Assembly: GCA_031386985.1 (NCBI GenBank)
Contig: JANNCV010000022.1
Span: 13,864 to 77,863 of the forward strand
Origin: JANJUB01 sp031386985
GTDB taxonomy: Bacteria > Armatimonadota > Fimbriimonadia > Fimbriimonadales > Fimbriimonadaceae
DNA length: 64,000 nt
Direction of reading: 5' to 3'
Shown: positions 43,586-52,912 of the stretch, in pieces
How positions within the stretch are numbered: position 1 is the stretch's first letter
Layout of the letters: each line of letters opens with the position of its first letter
Position numbers and translations under genes: made by a program
Notes under the pieces: generated by a model
What the model was told of the DNA's origin: nothing
Database searches by the model: none
Seen by the model: the letters and a program-made list of their open reading frames with translations, nothing else

Positions 43586-44080
43586 ATGCCATTTCACAAT
43601 GCTCACATTGAAGAGTTTCACCGGCTGGTGAGCCAGTGCTCCGAGGGGCTCCAGCGTACAATCTACCGTAACTGTACAGAAATGCTCGACAAGGCAAATG
43701 CTGGGAAAGACAGGGAAACCTTTGACCTTTGCCTGGGGTCATTACGAGCCACCCCCGTTAGTATTGCGTTCATCATCACTGCCTTGGTTAACGCACTGGA
43801 TGACCATTTCAGGGCAAAGTTTGAGTTGATTGTCAGGGTAGAGCAAGCCCGCCTTGCCGACCTCGAAATAAAGGCTCGCCAAGATGCGATACAAAATCCA
43901 GGCGGGGAGAGTGACAGGCTAAAGATGGCTGAATTCATACATGGGCAGGCACTAAATGTGGCTGAGAACATAGAAAAAGACAAGCGCACTTACGAGGAAT
44001 GGAGGAAAGTGTTCGGGGATCGTGCCCAGCAGTCAAATCTAGGCGTATGGCTCGACGTAATGCGTCCTTTCATTCCTTAA
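43586..44080 (+). CDS. Unknown helical protein between rhuM and hsdS
   Basis: A 164-aa protein predicted to be almost entirely helical (repeated heptad-like stretches, for example A-L-D-D-H-F-R-A-K-F-E-L-I-V-R-V-E-Q-A). No cysteine-rich or catalytic motif. The ATG at 43586 lies 7 nt after TACACT (43573-43578) without a Shine-Dalgarno site. It is the only rightward gene among leftward restriction genes, and it is convergent with hsdS (40 bp between stops). A small regulator or anti-restriction factor is possible, but nothing in the sequence shows it. Confidence 0.6.
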   Translation: MPFHNAHIEEFHRLVSQCSEGLQRTIYRNCTEMLDKANAGKDRETFDLCLGSLRATPVSIAFIITALVNALDDHFRAKFELIVRVEQARLADLEIKARQDAIQNPGGESDRLKMAEFIHGQALNVAENIEKDKRTYEEWRKVFGDRAQQSNLGVWLDVMRPFIP

Positions 44081-44119
44081 GGAGGTCGGCTCGCGCGGAA
44101 GGAGTTAGAGATGTGCCGA

Positions 44120-45409
44120 TCAAGGGTTGATTTTGACCTGGCCGTTCATTAGCATCGGGAGGAGCCAGTCTCGTAGTTCGGTTAGAAGCTGATTCTGTTT
44201 TGCGTTTTCAGTCATCGCTTTGAACATCGGATCGCAGATTTGTTCGAAGCTCGTCAATAGCTTGGGAGGGGGTATTGGGAGAGGAATGGTGCTGAGCACT
44301 GGTGCTTCGATTCTCTTTCTGCCAGAAGTTCCAGTCATGTTGAGTATGGCAAACTTTCTGAAATAGTCTGATCGCGCCAAACATGATCCAAAGGCACTGA
44401 GTGACCTTGTTTTCCCTCTCAAAACAATGAACTCGGTGGAGCCGAAACCGACTTGATCATCGTCGAGTTGCGTAATAAGTGCTGTCTTTCCATTTTCCAG
44501 GCAAGGCGTGATTCTAGCCACGACGACGTCTCCGTTCGAGAACTTGGCGCCGCCATTGAAGGGTTTTGCTTGCAAGCCTTTCGTCATAAAACCACTTGTG
44601 GGCAGTGCGTCCATGTCGAAATGGCCCGCAACGGTGCCTACCCTTAATGGCAAAGATGGATTGACGACAAAGATCTCGGTGGCCCTTCCGTCGTGCCAAT
44701 CAGCCGGGATCTCGCGTTTTAGGGTTTCGTTGTAGGTCATTGGGCCGCCGGAGGCGCGGTAGGGTTTGCCTTCGAGGTCGAGGTTTCCCATTGCGGCGGC
44801 TTGGGTGGCTGTGATCGGAAAGTCGAACTGCACGAACCAAAAGTCGTATAGCAACTTCGCCATCCCCTCCAACTCCTCGTTGATCCGGTTGTTGATCTCG
44901 ATCTTTGAATCAAATGCCGAAAGGACAGCAGCGATGCGTCGCTGATCAGACAGCCTCTTTGGCACCACAAGTTTTAGACACCCGATATCTGAGGGGTTGA
45001 TTGACGGATAGGCCGATACGCTATTCTCTCCAATGGTTTGTAGGTAAGCGGTTATCTCATCTCTAGTCAGCGAGTAGTACAAATAAAGGGGATCGATTTC
45101 TCTATCAGTGACATCTAAGGTAGTAAAGCCGGTAGATACAATGAGATTATCTGCAGGACTGACAAGAATGCCAAAGTGCCGCTGATTAGGGCGCACGGTA
45201 GAGTAGATTATTGTTTTGTCCTTCACTCTCCGCTGTGCCCGACTCGGATATTCGTTGAAGCCGCCGCCCAGCAATACGAGCTCCGAGATTTTGTTTCGGG
45301 TAATGTTGCCGGTATCCAAGTAGTAAATCGACTTGGGGCAATCCTTTTTGGAAATGTTCTCTCGATTCAGGATGCAAACCTGATCGATAATTATTTCTCG
45401 GTTATTCAA
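44120..45409 (-). CDS. hsdS: Type I restriction enzyme specificity subunit HsdS
   Basis: DNA sequence-recognition subunit, 429 aa. Two target-recognition domains (about 1-150 and 210-370) each end in a conserved helix: R-I-A-A-V-L-S-A-F-D-S-K-I-E-I-N-N-R-I-N-E-E-L at about 160-182 and L-L-T-E-L-R-D-W-L-L-P-M-L-M-N-G-Q-V at the C-terminus. N-x-G-I-V-x-like P-x-P-P segments precede the second helix. The start is a TTG at 45409 overlapping the hsdM stop by 8 bp. The bipartite DNA target cannot be read from sequence. Confidence 0.93.
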   Translation of the reverse strand: MNNREIIIDQVCILNRENISKKDCPKSIYYLDTGNITRNKISELVLLGGGFNEYPSRAQRRVKDKTIIYSTVRPNQRHFGILVSPADNLIVSTGFTTLDVTDREIDPLYLYYSLTRDEITAYLQTIGENSVSAYPSINPSDIGCLKLVVPKRLSDQRRIAAVLSAFDSKIEINNRINEELEGMAKLLYDFWFVQFDFPITATQAAAMGNLDLEGKPYRASGGPMTYNETLKREIPADWHDGRATEIFVVNPSLPLRVGTVAGHFDMDALPTSGFMTKGLQAKPFNGGAKFSNGDVVVARITPCLENGKTALITQLDDDQVGFGSTEFIVLRGKTRSLSAFGSCLARSDYFRKFAILNMTGTSGRKRIEAPVLSTIPLPIPPPKLLTSFEQICDPMFKAMTENAKQNQLLTELRDWLLPMLMNGQVKINP

Positions 45410-47018
45410 ACTCTAGCCTCGCGAGTTGTTCCTTGATTTGGGTCTCTAGAGCGTGGGACTCAATAAACAGCTCGCCCAGGGACTGTTGGCAGCGGTCCAA
45501 CTTGCTTCTGAACTCTGCGACAGAGATTGCTTGGTGAGCTATTTTCACCTCAAAATACTGCCCCGCACTCAGTGAGCAATTTTTCGCCGCGATCTCTTCG
45601 TAGGTCACCGCAACAGAGAAGTCTTCAATCACCTCCTTTCCGTTAAACGCCCTAACAATCTTGCCCTCATCGGCCGCCGAAAGAAGGGTTTTTTGGTTCT
45701 TCCCCTCTTTAACCTTCTCGCCCAAGTTCGACGCATCAATGAGAATCACATCCCCCTTATTCGTCGCGTCAATGAAGAGGATCGAGACGCTGGTGCCGGT
45801 CGTGGCGAAGATGTTGCTCGGCATGGAAACCACGCCCCCGAGCATCTTTTCTTCAACCAAGCGTTCGCGGATCTTTCTTTCGATGCCCTTTTGGGCCGTT
45901 ATGAAGCCGGTAGGCACGACGATCGCAGCTCGCCCTTCACTACTCAGAGAGTGGATGACATGCTGAAGGAAAAGTAGGTAGATCGCCATACCGTTCTTAT
46001 CCTTTGGAGTGATGTTGGGAATCCCAGCAAAGAACCGATCCTTGTTTGTCTTGGTGTCGAGTTGATTACGGAAATCCGAAAAGTCAAGTTTGAAAGGCGG
46101 GTTCGAAACGATGAAATCGAACTTCTTTAGCGCAGAGCCATCCTTGTGATAGGGTTCGAGGATCGTATTCCCTTGGATGACGTGGGGGATGGAGTGGACG
46201 AGGTTGTTCAGAATGAGGTTGAGCCGAAGGAGGCTCGACGACTTTTGTGAAACATCTTGAGCGTAGATCGTGCACTTATCCTCTCCGATGGCGTGGGCGA
46301 GGTTCATCAGCAAAGTGCCGGAGCCCGCGGCAGGATCGTAACAAGTGACGTTCTTAACTTCTCCGGGCACCAGACAAGCAGCCATTATTTTTGCGACTGC
46401 ATGTGGCGTGTAGTACTCGGCATACTTGCCTCCACCATCTTTGTTATAGTCCGAGATCAAGTATTCAAACAGAGTCGCGTAGAAATCGAATTTCTCGGCA
46501 AAGATGCGCTCGAAGCTGAAAGGAATCAGCTTGTTAATGATTGCCTTTGCGAAATCATCACGCTTCGAGGCTACGTATTGAGTCACAGGATCGAAGAGCA
46601 CAATCTTTTGACCATCATTAGTCATGACTGAGAAAATCTCGGCGTTAAGGGTTGCAATATCTAGTAGGGTGGCATCGAGAGTCTCGCCAAACTTGTCGTC
46701 GTTTTGCTTCTTCCATAGATTCGAAAGAAAGTGATCGGGTTTGAGCCGGGCGGTATCGGCCCCAAGTTGCATGAGCAAGAGCTCATATTCGTCTGGTGAC
46801 TTTTGGCGAAGATCGTCTTCCCATGATTCGGCATTCGCCAAAGCGGGTTCGATTCGTTTAACTTCGAATGCAAACTTGTCGTTTAGGAATTTGTAAAGAA
46901 ACACTTGTGTGATGATCTTGAATTCATTTCCGTCGTTGCCTAACCCGTAAGTGGCACAGACACTCTTGAGGTCATCTATTAGGGCCTTAGCCTTTGCGCT
47001 GAAGTCTTGCGATGTCAT
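45402..47018 (-). CDS. hsdM: Type I restriction enzyme methyltransferase subunit HsdM
   Basis: Adenine-N6 DNA methyltransferase subunit, 538 aa. It has an N-terminal HsdM_N helical domain (about 5-140), SAM-binding motif I Y-D-P-A-A-G-S-G-T-L-L near 225, and catalytic motif IV S-N-P-P-F near 305. Its start shares bases with the hsdR stop (TGATG at 47016-47020) and its stop overlaps hsdS, so R, M and S are translated as one unit in the order R-M-S. Confidence 0.96.
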   Translation of the reverse strand: MTSQDFSAKAKALIDDLKSVCATYGLGNDGNEFKIITQVFLYKFLNDKFAFEVKRIEPALANAESWEDDLRQKSPDEYELLLMQLGADTARLKPDHFLSNLWKKQNDDKFGETLDATLLDIATLNAEIFSVMTNDGQKIVLFDPVTQYVASKRDDFAKAIINKLIPFSFERIFAEKFDFYATLFEYLISDYNKDGGGKYAEYYTPHAVAKIMAACLVPGEVKNVTCYDPAAGSGTLLMNLAHAIGEDKCTIYAQDVSQKSSSLLRLNLILNNLVHSIPHVIQGNTILEPYHKDGSALKKFDFIVSNPPFKLDFSDFRNQLDTKTNKDRFFAGIPNITPKDKNGMAIYLLFLQHVIHSLSSEGRAAIVVPTGFITAQKGIERKIRERLVEEKMLGGVVSMPSNIFATTGTSVSILFIDATNKGDVILIDASNLGEKVKEGKNQKTLLSAADEGKIVRAFNGKEVIEDFSVAVTYEEIAAKNCSLSAGQYFEVKIAHQAISVAEFRSKLDRCQQSLGELFIESHALETQIKEQLARLEFE

Positions 47019-50000
47019 CAGGCATGAACTCCGTGAAACTCTGCGAGGTACTCCTTCATGACAAGATTATTGATGAACTGGGTGGTCTCGGCGGTTAAGG
47101 GAAGGTCGTGTTTGGTTTTGAATTGCTCAAAGATTAGCCGCTGCATTTCAGTTTTGGCGAAGGGCTCGTTGGTTAGCATTCTGGCATTTTGAGATATCCG
47201 GGAATCGGCCTCGGTCTTTAAACTGTTGAGAGCTTCAAACAGTTTGCGCTCGTTCGGTGTGGGCTCGCCCTTTTCTAATAGCCTCTTATGGAGTCGAGCG
47301 TACTTCTCGTCGTTGGCATACTTGGCTCGAAGTAGTTGGTTCTTGCGTTCGAGTTCACGGTTCTTGGCATTGATTGCTTCAAGCGATGCAATGTTTTCGA
47401 TCATTTCTTCTTGCGTGATCTCGGAGAGGTCTTTCTTCTTGAAAAGGCGTTCGAGTTCCTCCCGCAGTGTGACGAACTCGGGGTCGGCGGGATCGAAGTT
47501 ACCGCAGAGACCCTCGCGGGTACGACGCAGCGTTTCGCGCAGTTCATCGGCGATAACCATTTCGGCCTCTGAGACCTTTAGGAAAGTGAATAGAACGTCT
47601 TCGAGGGCGATATTCAAGATGTTTAGAGTGTCATCAGCCTGCTCTAGTGCCTCGCGCTGGTTAAGGATGTTTAGGTGATTTGTTGCCTCAATGGAGAGCT
47701 GGGTTAGCTTTCGGAAATCGAGCTTCTCCAGAAGCTCATATTGACCGGAAAGACGAATGAGGTTGTAAAGATTCCTTGCGTCGTTTAGTGCCTTTACAAT
47801 CCTGCGCATCTCGGCGCGATCCGTTATCAGGGTTATCTGTTGAGAGAAGATCTCGGCGTTGGACGTGTCAAAGTGGAATAGAGCATCCTTTATTGATTCA
47901 ATGTCGGCGAGAATCTCGGCTTCGGTTTTAAAGAGGTTTGAGTAGCTCTCCATCTCGTCGCCGAGAACGTCTTGTAGCTCATCGAAATAGGCGCGGTTGG
48001 TCTTATCGAACTCCTTCTCAATGTCAACGAAGTCGACAACATAACCATAGCGATACTCTTTGTACGGCCGGTTTACGCGGGTGAGGGCTTGGAGCAGGTT
48101 ATGAGACTTGATTTCCCGGCCAAGGTATAGCTTCTTTAGCCTTGGAGCATCAAACCCAGTGAGGAGCATATTGAAAACAAAGAGGATATCAATCTTTCCT
48201 GCTTTGAACGCTTTGACCTGCCCTTTGCGATCAGCTTTCGTGCCAGCGTCGTGTAGGATCAAGGCGCAGGTTTTGACTGAGCGCCGGTCGTTTGCACCAC
48301 GCTCGGCATAGAGTTTGGGTGCCTCAGCGACTTGGAGCGGCACTGCAGGACGTTCGGCAAGGAGTAACGGCGGCTTAGTGCCGTACTTCTCGTCAAACAA
48401 ACGCGCCATCTCCCTTGCCTGTTCCGATGAGTCGCAAATGACCATTGCTCCCGAACTGAAGTCGTTTCGCGTGATTCGGGATTGTTCAAAGTCATTGATG
48501 ATGAACTCAAGCATGGGAGCGACGAACTGAGGGTGAGCGTAGACCATCGTTTTGCCCTTCATATCCTTGAGCACTTTGATCTGATCTAGGGCCTCGCGCA
48601 ACTGTAACTTGTATTTGGTTGCAATCTCTTCGCGGATCAGCCGTAACGTATAGCCGTCAGCGATTGAGCGGTTGTAGTAATACTTGTGAATGTATTTGCC
48701 AAAAATGAGCTTCGAGTCGTAAGACTGCCGCTTTCCAGGTTGACCGTCTGCCCCGGTAACACCGGCAAAATATGCATCAAGGAGGGGTGTGCCTGTTAAC
48801 CCGATCTTGATCGCGTTTTGATCTGATTGAACAAGATTGGCCAAGAAGATGCCCTGAGGATGGTAGCTTCGGTGGACCTCATCCAAGAAGTAAATGCGTT
48901 GCATGCCAAGGGAATAATCGGAGATTCGAGGATTAGCAGGATCGTCATCGAACTTCTGTATGTTTACTACTGTTATCTCAGCTTTTCCAGAGTCGTTATG
49001 CACGGCAAGGTCAGACTTGATATCCTTGGCGAAATCTTCGCGGGAGTCAATGTGATGGACGTGAAGTCCCCTAATTCGAAACTCGGCGCTTGCTTGCTCC
49101 ATGAGATCAATGCGATCGACAATGAAATAGAACTTCGGGACGACTCCCTGTTTTTGGTAGTAGTTCGTTAGGAAATGGACGCAATAGTAAGCTAGTGCGG
49201 TCTTTCCGCTGCCTTGCGTGTGCCAAATGATGCCCTTACGCGTTCCAGCAGCTAGCTCGCTTTCGATGGCTTTGGCGGCGAAGAACTGCGGGTAACGCAT
49301 GATGTGCTTTTCGAAACCGTTGTCGGTTCGGACATAAGCGATTCCGAAACGAAGTAGGAACGCGAGCCGGTCTCGGGTGAAGAGGGACGTGCTGAGGCGG
49401 TTCGTGGGGGTATTAGGGTTCTTGTTGGTGGCGAACTCAGGCGCGTGCCTGATGCTTGCCAGGTTAGTGTCGGCGAGAATGTAATCTTCTGTAGTGGGGT
49501 CTTCTGGTTTTAGGCTCGCGGCAAGGTTCGGTGCTGCTTCCTCGCGGAAGTAGTTGAAGATTGGCTGATCGTAAGATGGAGATGCGTAAAATGCGCCTTC
49601 TAAGGGCTCGGGAGACCCATCGTCGTATTCCATGTTGTTTGAGAACACCATTAGCTGGGTGGCGTTTACAAACCGCCTAAACTTGGGGTTCTTGAACCGT
49701 GTCGTGATTCGACTCCGTTCGGCGAGAATGCCGTCGCGATTGTTCGGCTTCTTGACCTCAATGAATACGAGGGGTAAGCCATTGATCAAGAGGGTGATGT
49801 CAGGGCGAAACTCCTCGTCGTCTTTCTTGCAAGCGAACTCGGTGACGACGTGGAAGGTGTTACGGTTGAAGTCTTCAAAGTCGATGATCTTTAAGCCGGA
49901 TGCTTCGGTGATTCTTTCGTAGAATGCTTTGCCCAGGTCTTCGTTATCTAACAGGAGGCTAAGCTTGGCTAGTTCGCTTTCTACGTCCTGCGAGGTCGCG

Positions 50001-50158
50001 TTGGGATTAAGCGAGGCGACGCTCTTCTTGAAGAGGGACGGGACTATGTTGCATGAGTCATCAAAGGCTAGACCTTTCAACGAGAGGTACGTGTATCCCA
50101 GCCGGGTGAGGTGAAGGATGGCGGGGATCTTTACTCTTGAGTCTTCGTTGAACTTCAT
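47018..50158 (-). CDS. hsdR: Type I restriction enzyme endonuclease/translocase subunit HsdR
   Basis: ATP-dependent DNA translocase and nuclease, 1046 aa from the ATG at 50158 (the TTG at 50233 would add 25 residues). The N-terminal PD-(D/E)xK nuclease shows R-P-D-I-T-L-L-I-N-G and I-E-V-K-K. SF2 helicase Walker A is H-T-Q-G-S-G-K-T-A-L-A, Walker B is D-E-V-H, and motif VI ends in Q-A-L-T-R-V-N-R. A long helical C-terminal domain binds HsdM. First gene of the R-M-S operon. Confidence 0.96.
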   Translation of the reverse strand: MKFNEDSRVKIPAILHLTRLGYTYLSLKGLAFDDSCNIVPSLFKKSVASLNPNATSQDVESELAKLSLLLDNEDLGKAFYERITEASGLKIIDFEDFNRNTFHVVTEFACKKDDEEFRPDITLLINGLPLVFIEVKKPNNRDGILAERSRITTRFKNPKFRRFVNATQLMVFSNNMEYDDGSPEPLEGAFYASPSYDQPIFNYFREEAAPNLAASLKPEDPTTEDYILADTNLASIRHAPEFATNKNPNTPTNRLSTSLFTRDRLAFLLRFGIAYVRTDNGFEKHIMRYPQFFAAKAIESELAAGTRKGIIWHTQGSGKTALAYYCVHFLTNYYQKQGVVPKFYFIVDRIDLMEQASAEFRIRGLHVHHIDSREDFAKDIKSDLAVHNDSGKAEITVVNIQKFDDDPANPRISDYSLGMQRIYFLDEVHRSYHPQGIFLANLVQSDQNAIKIGLTGTPLLDAYFAGVTGADGQPGKRQSYDSKLIFGKYIHKYYYNRSIADGYTLRLIREEIATKYKLQLREALDQIKVLKDMKGKTMVYAHPQFVAPMLEFIINDFEQSRITRNDFSSGAMVICDSSEQAREMARLFDEKYGTKPPLLLAERPAVPLQVAEAPKLYAERGANDRRSVKTCALILHDAGTKADRKGQVKAFKAGKIDILFVFNMLLTGFDAPRLKKLYLGREIKSHNLLQALTRVNRPYKEYRYGYVVDFVDIEKEFDKTNRAYFDELQDVLGDEMESYSNLFKTEAEILADIESIKDALFHFDTSNAEIFSQQITLITDRAEMRRIVKALNDARNLYNLIRLSGQYELLEKLDFRKLTQLSIEATNHLNILNQREALEQADDTLNILNIALEDVLFTFLKVSEAEMVIADELRETLRRTREGLCGNFDPADPEFVTLREELERLFKKKDLSEITQEEMIENIASLEAINAKNRELERKNQLLRAKYANDEKYARLHKRLLEKGEPTPNERKLFEALNSLKTEADSRISQNARMLTNEPFAKTEMQRLIFEQFKTKHDLPLTAETTQFINNLVMKEYLAEFHGVHA

Positions 50159-50268
50159 ACGCGTTGGAGTTTGGGGCTGCGGATGGGGTCGAGCCTGAAC
50201 GAATATCTTAGCAGGAAACTCACGATGACCCAATACTAGAGCTTGCTTGAGGTAAAGTCAGCTACCTG

Positions 50269-51711
50269 GTGTCCCGAGGCAATCGCATGCGGCTTTCAAG
50301 CAACTCTTCCCCAACATTGGTGCGATATGCCTTTCGAGAGGCACGCGCGTTTCTTGCTCTCCTTTTGATCGGTGGGCCTGCATTGTATAGTGTCGAGGCT
50401 TACTTTACAGCTTTGAATGAAGCGTTGAAGAGCGAGGGGGATGTTCAGTGGCGTGCATCAATCTGCTTCTCGTTGATCTTTTTGACTCTCAATATTCGAT
50501 TCATCAATGGTAACTACGACCATATTCGGTCGCCCAAGTGGTCTGACCGAAGCCTCGGAACGACGGCGTTTGCTTATGTCTTGGATGTCCTAGCGATCAT
50601 CCTGATGCACGCGATCCTAGTTGTCATGGCGGGGCGCTGCTTTGTCGGGTCTAACGGAGTAACTATTGGTCAAGTACCCAGAGATGTAAATTTCTATTGT
50701 CCCGGTTTCTTTGCTTGCGTAGTGCTCTTACTTGTAGTTGATGTTGCCTGGCTCGGTTACAAGGGTTTAGTCCACTTCACTTGGCGGCGAACTAGTAAGG
50801 TTGAATGCAAGTGGCAATGGCTCACTACGGCCATTCAGTGGCTTCCCCAACAGTTAGCAGGGGCATTTGGCGGACACGTGCTTAGATGGTTTCTCATCAA
50901 TTCTGTGTCGTTAGTGGTTATCGGCGGTGCCTTGCTGACTACGAGAAATCAAAAGGGTTTGCAGGGGAAGCTTCTCCCTTTGCCGGAACAGTTCGTGAGC
51001 GATATTGTTTACATTACGGCCGGGATTCCAGGTGCTGGTGTTCCTTGGCTTTATATCCTGACTGTTCTGGCCGTCCTGGCCGCGATGTACGACATTGGGT
51101 CAACAAGTGTGGGCGACAAAGCGAGACGGAATCTTGAGTATCTTGCCAAGCTGAGCGATCTGTTTAAAGAAGCGGCGAAGGTCGCTGCGGTTGCACAGAA
51201 TGACTTTAGAGTTAATTCTCAGGTCGCAAACTACAGTTACGCTGGAAAGTTTCCGTGCGGGTGGATGACCGAGGTCGACAGCAAATTCAGCACATTGTTG
51301 CCATCGGCGGGTGGTAAGCATCCGCAAGGACATGCAATAGCTCAGGAGTTTGATCGATACTCAGTGCAAAACGCCAACACTTTAAAGAGCTGTCGGAAAC
51401 TTGTCATCTTCTGTATGCTCAAACCCAAGAACAGTGATCTCTTAGCTATCAAAGTGGCACTTGCGAAGATCTGGGAGGCTGAGCCTCCAAGGAAGAAACC
51501 GGCTACTGTTGTCTGCTGCTGGTTAAGGGAATTCCACACGGAGGTTCGCGACCAAGAACTCTCCCAAGTAGAAGGTATCTCACTCCTGGAGATTAGCCTT
51601 TATGAGTCCCTCAGCGAGGATGAGTTGGTGAAAGAAACGCAAGAAGCGATGGAGATGGTTGATGCAGCGATCAGCGAACTCAAGGCGTCAGACGCTTGGC
51701 GGACAATCTAA
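50269..51711 (+). CDS. Six-TM protein of unknown function next to hsdR
   Basis: A 480-aa protein with no family I recognise. Six hydrophobic segments (about 25-46, 63-82, 98-122, 146-168, 207-227 and 258-280) are followed by a 195-residue cytoplasmic part. The start of that part (about 285-330) is helical, and a strand-rich region near 380-450 contains V-V-C-C-W-L and I-S-L-L-E-I-S-L-Y. The start is a GTG at 50269; an ATG lies six codons on. It diverges from hsdR and converges (4 bp between stops) with a small unknown gene. Its position among element cargo makes a defence or signalling role a fair guess, nothing more. Confidence 0.75.
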   Translation: MSRGNRMRLSSNSSPTLVRYAFREARAFLALLLIGGPALYSVEAYFTALNEALKSEGDVQWRASICFSLIFLTLNIRFINGNYDHIRSPKWSDRSLGTTAFAYVLDVLAIILMHAILVVMAGRCFVGSNGVTIGQVPRDVNFYCPGFFACVVLLLVVDVAWLGYKGLVHFTWRRTSKVECKWQWLTTAIQWLPQQLAGAFGGHVLRWFLINSVSLVVIGGALLTTRNQKGLQGKLLPLPEQFVSDIVYITAGIPGAGVPWLYILTVLAVLAAMYDIGSTSVGDKARRNLEYLAKLSDLFKEAAKVAAVAQNDFRVNSQVANYSYAGKFPCGWMTEVDSKFSTLLPSAGGKHPQGHAIAQEFDRYSVQNANTLKSCRKLVIFCMLKPKNSDLLAIKVALAKIWEAEPPRKKPATVVCCWLREFHTEVRDQELSQVEGISLLEISLYESLSEDELVKETQEAMEMVDAAISELKASDAWRTI

Positions 51712-51715
51712 CATC

Positions 51716-52015
51716 CTAATCGGTGGTCTGCGTAACAACTGCTGATTTGATGTCTTCGGGAACTACCAGTTCAATGGCAATTACTCGAAGGCCTTCGTGA
51801 AACACCCTGAGGAGGAGGTCCCTGCCTCGGTCGAGATCATCGGGAACACTAACATACGTACACTTCTGATTGACCTCAGGCCTCGGGTCCAATAACTCAA
51901 TCCTGAATAGGTGCGGTCCAATCTCCTGTATAGCGTCTCCAATCTGAAAGGTCGGAGTGTCCGCTAGATCGCTGGGACTGGGGTGACAAACGCGATACGC
52001 TTCGATTAATGCCAT
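51716..52015 (-). CDS. Small hypothetical protein
   Basis: A 99-aa acidic protein with alternating strands (H-L-F-R-I-E-L-L-D-P, C-T-Y-V-S-V-P, V-I-A-I-E-L-V-V-P). No recognised domain. It ends 4 bp from the stop of the convergent six-TM gene. Confidence 0.5.
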   Translation of the reverse strand: MALIEAYRVCHPSPSDLADTPTFQIGDAIQEIGPHLFRIELLDPRPEVNQKCTYVSVPDDLDRGRDLLLRVFHEGLRVIAIELVVPEDIKSAVVTQTTD

Positions 52016-52178
52016 ACAAAAAAGATGACGTCAATCCTGCTTGAATAGCCGCCAAATCCTCCAAGTTGGGTAGGAATACCCTGTGGACAAGAGTTTAGCA
52101 CGATCTTGACAAAGGTCGGCTTATTGGTCGCGACATGGGATGCACCATTGCTCTAGCGGCAAACAAAGGATGACTTGG

Positions 52179-52703
52179 CTACCGAGTTTCGTGGCGGTCT
52201 GTGCCTGCCAGAAAGCGCTCTCTTCTTGCCCTACGGTAGTGGTAACGACGCTCGATTCCTTCTTCCCAAGCTTTGAGTCGGAGGAGCGGATAAAACAGGG
52301 AGGGTATTAATCGAACGCCTTTCGGGACGTGATAGCTGTTGCTTTGCGATGAGTAGGAAAGGTTGAGGCATACTCGGCAATAGAACCCTCGGCTGTATGG
52401 GCAAAGGTAGAGGTTCATTGTAGGCTTGTTACAGTCGGGACACATCCAATACCACCTTTGCCCCCCAAAACCGCAGGGACGGGCTTCTAAGCCTATTTGT
52501 TGGCTAGATATGAAGCTTTCATGTTGGGGGTGAGAGAAGCGCACGCAAAGCTTGTGGGCATCAAGATCGAGCTCGCTATCGGCGCGCAGGTTTGCCTCTT
52601 CGAAATGGTCCTTGCCAATATAAAGCGGTTCGCAAGTTGTTAGGTTGTGAACAGCGCTATCGGCATTGATGTGATAGAGGTTTTCGAGATACCGGCGGCT
52701 CAT
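52179..52703 (-). CDS. Zinc-ribbon protein of mobile-element type
   Basis: A 174-aa protein whose centre carries two knuckles, W-M-C-P-D-C-N-K and F-Y-C-R-V-C-L-N-L-S-Y-S-S-Q. This is a recurring 'R-W-x-x-x-C-P...C-R-x-C-x-x-L-x-Y-x-S-Q' pattern in small hypothetical proteins of phages and integrative elements. The basic C-terminal helix (R-R-Y-H-Y-R-R-A-R-R-E-R) suggests nucleic-acid contact. Last gene before attR. Confidence 0.75.
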   Translation of the reverse strand: MSRRYLENLYHINADSAVHNLTTCEPLYIGKDHFEEANLRADSELDLDAHKLCVRFSHPQHESFISSQQIGLEARPCGFGGQRWYWMCPDCNKPTMNLYLCPYSRGFYCRVCLNLSYSSQSNSYHVPKGVRLIPSLFYPLLRLKAWEEGIERRYHYRRARRERFLAGTDRHETR

Positions 52704-52775
52704 ATTTGTAAGACGGGGGGTTACGATGTTTAAGCAAGGGATTTCTGAAGTTACCGGGATTTGGCGGTCGTTTTC

Positions 52776-52813
52776 GTGTACTCACCGTGTACTCACCCGT
52801 GTACTCACCGGGG
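52776..52813 (+). repeat. Candidate integrase arm sites, attR side
   Basis: Three direct copies of GTGTACTCACC at 52776, 52787 and 52799, followed by GGGG. The last two copies plus GGGG repeat the attL-side pair exactly over 25 bp. Confidence 0.65.
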
Positions 52814-52912
52814 CGTTTTCTGACGGAAGGGGTGGACGGTTTGAAACGGGGCGATGTGTTTTTTGAACCTACGCGGAGAGGTTTTGGGGGTTGGCGGAGA
52901 GTCCCAAGTCGA

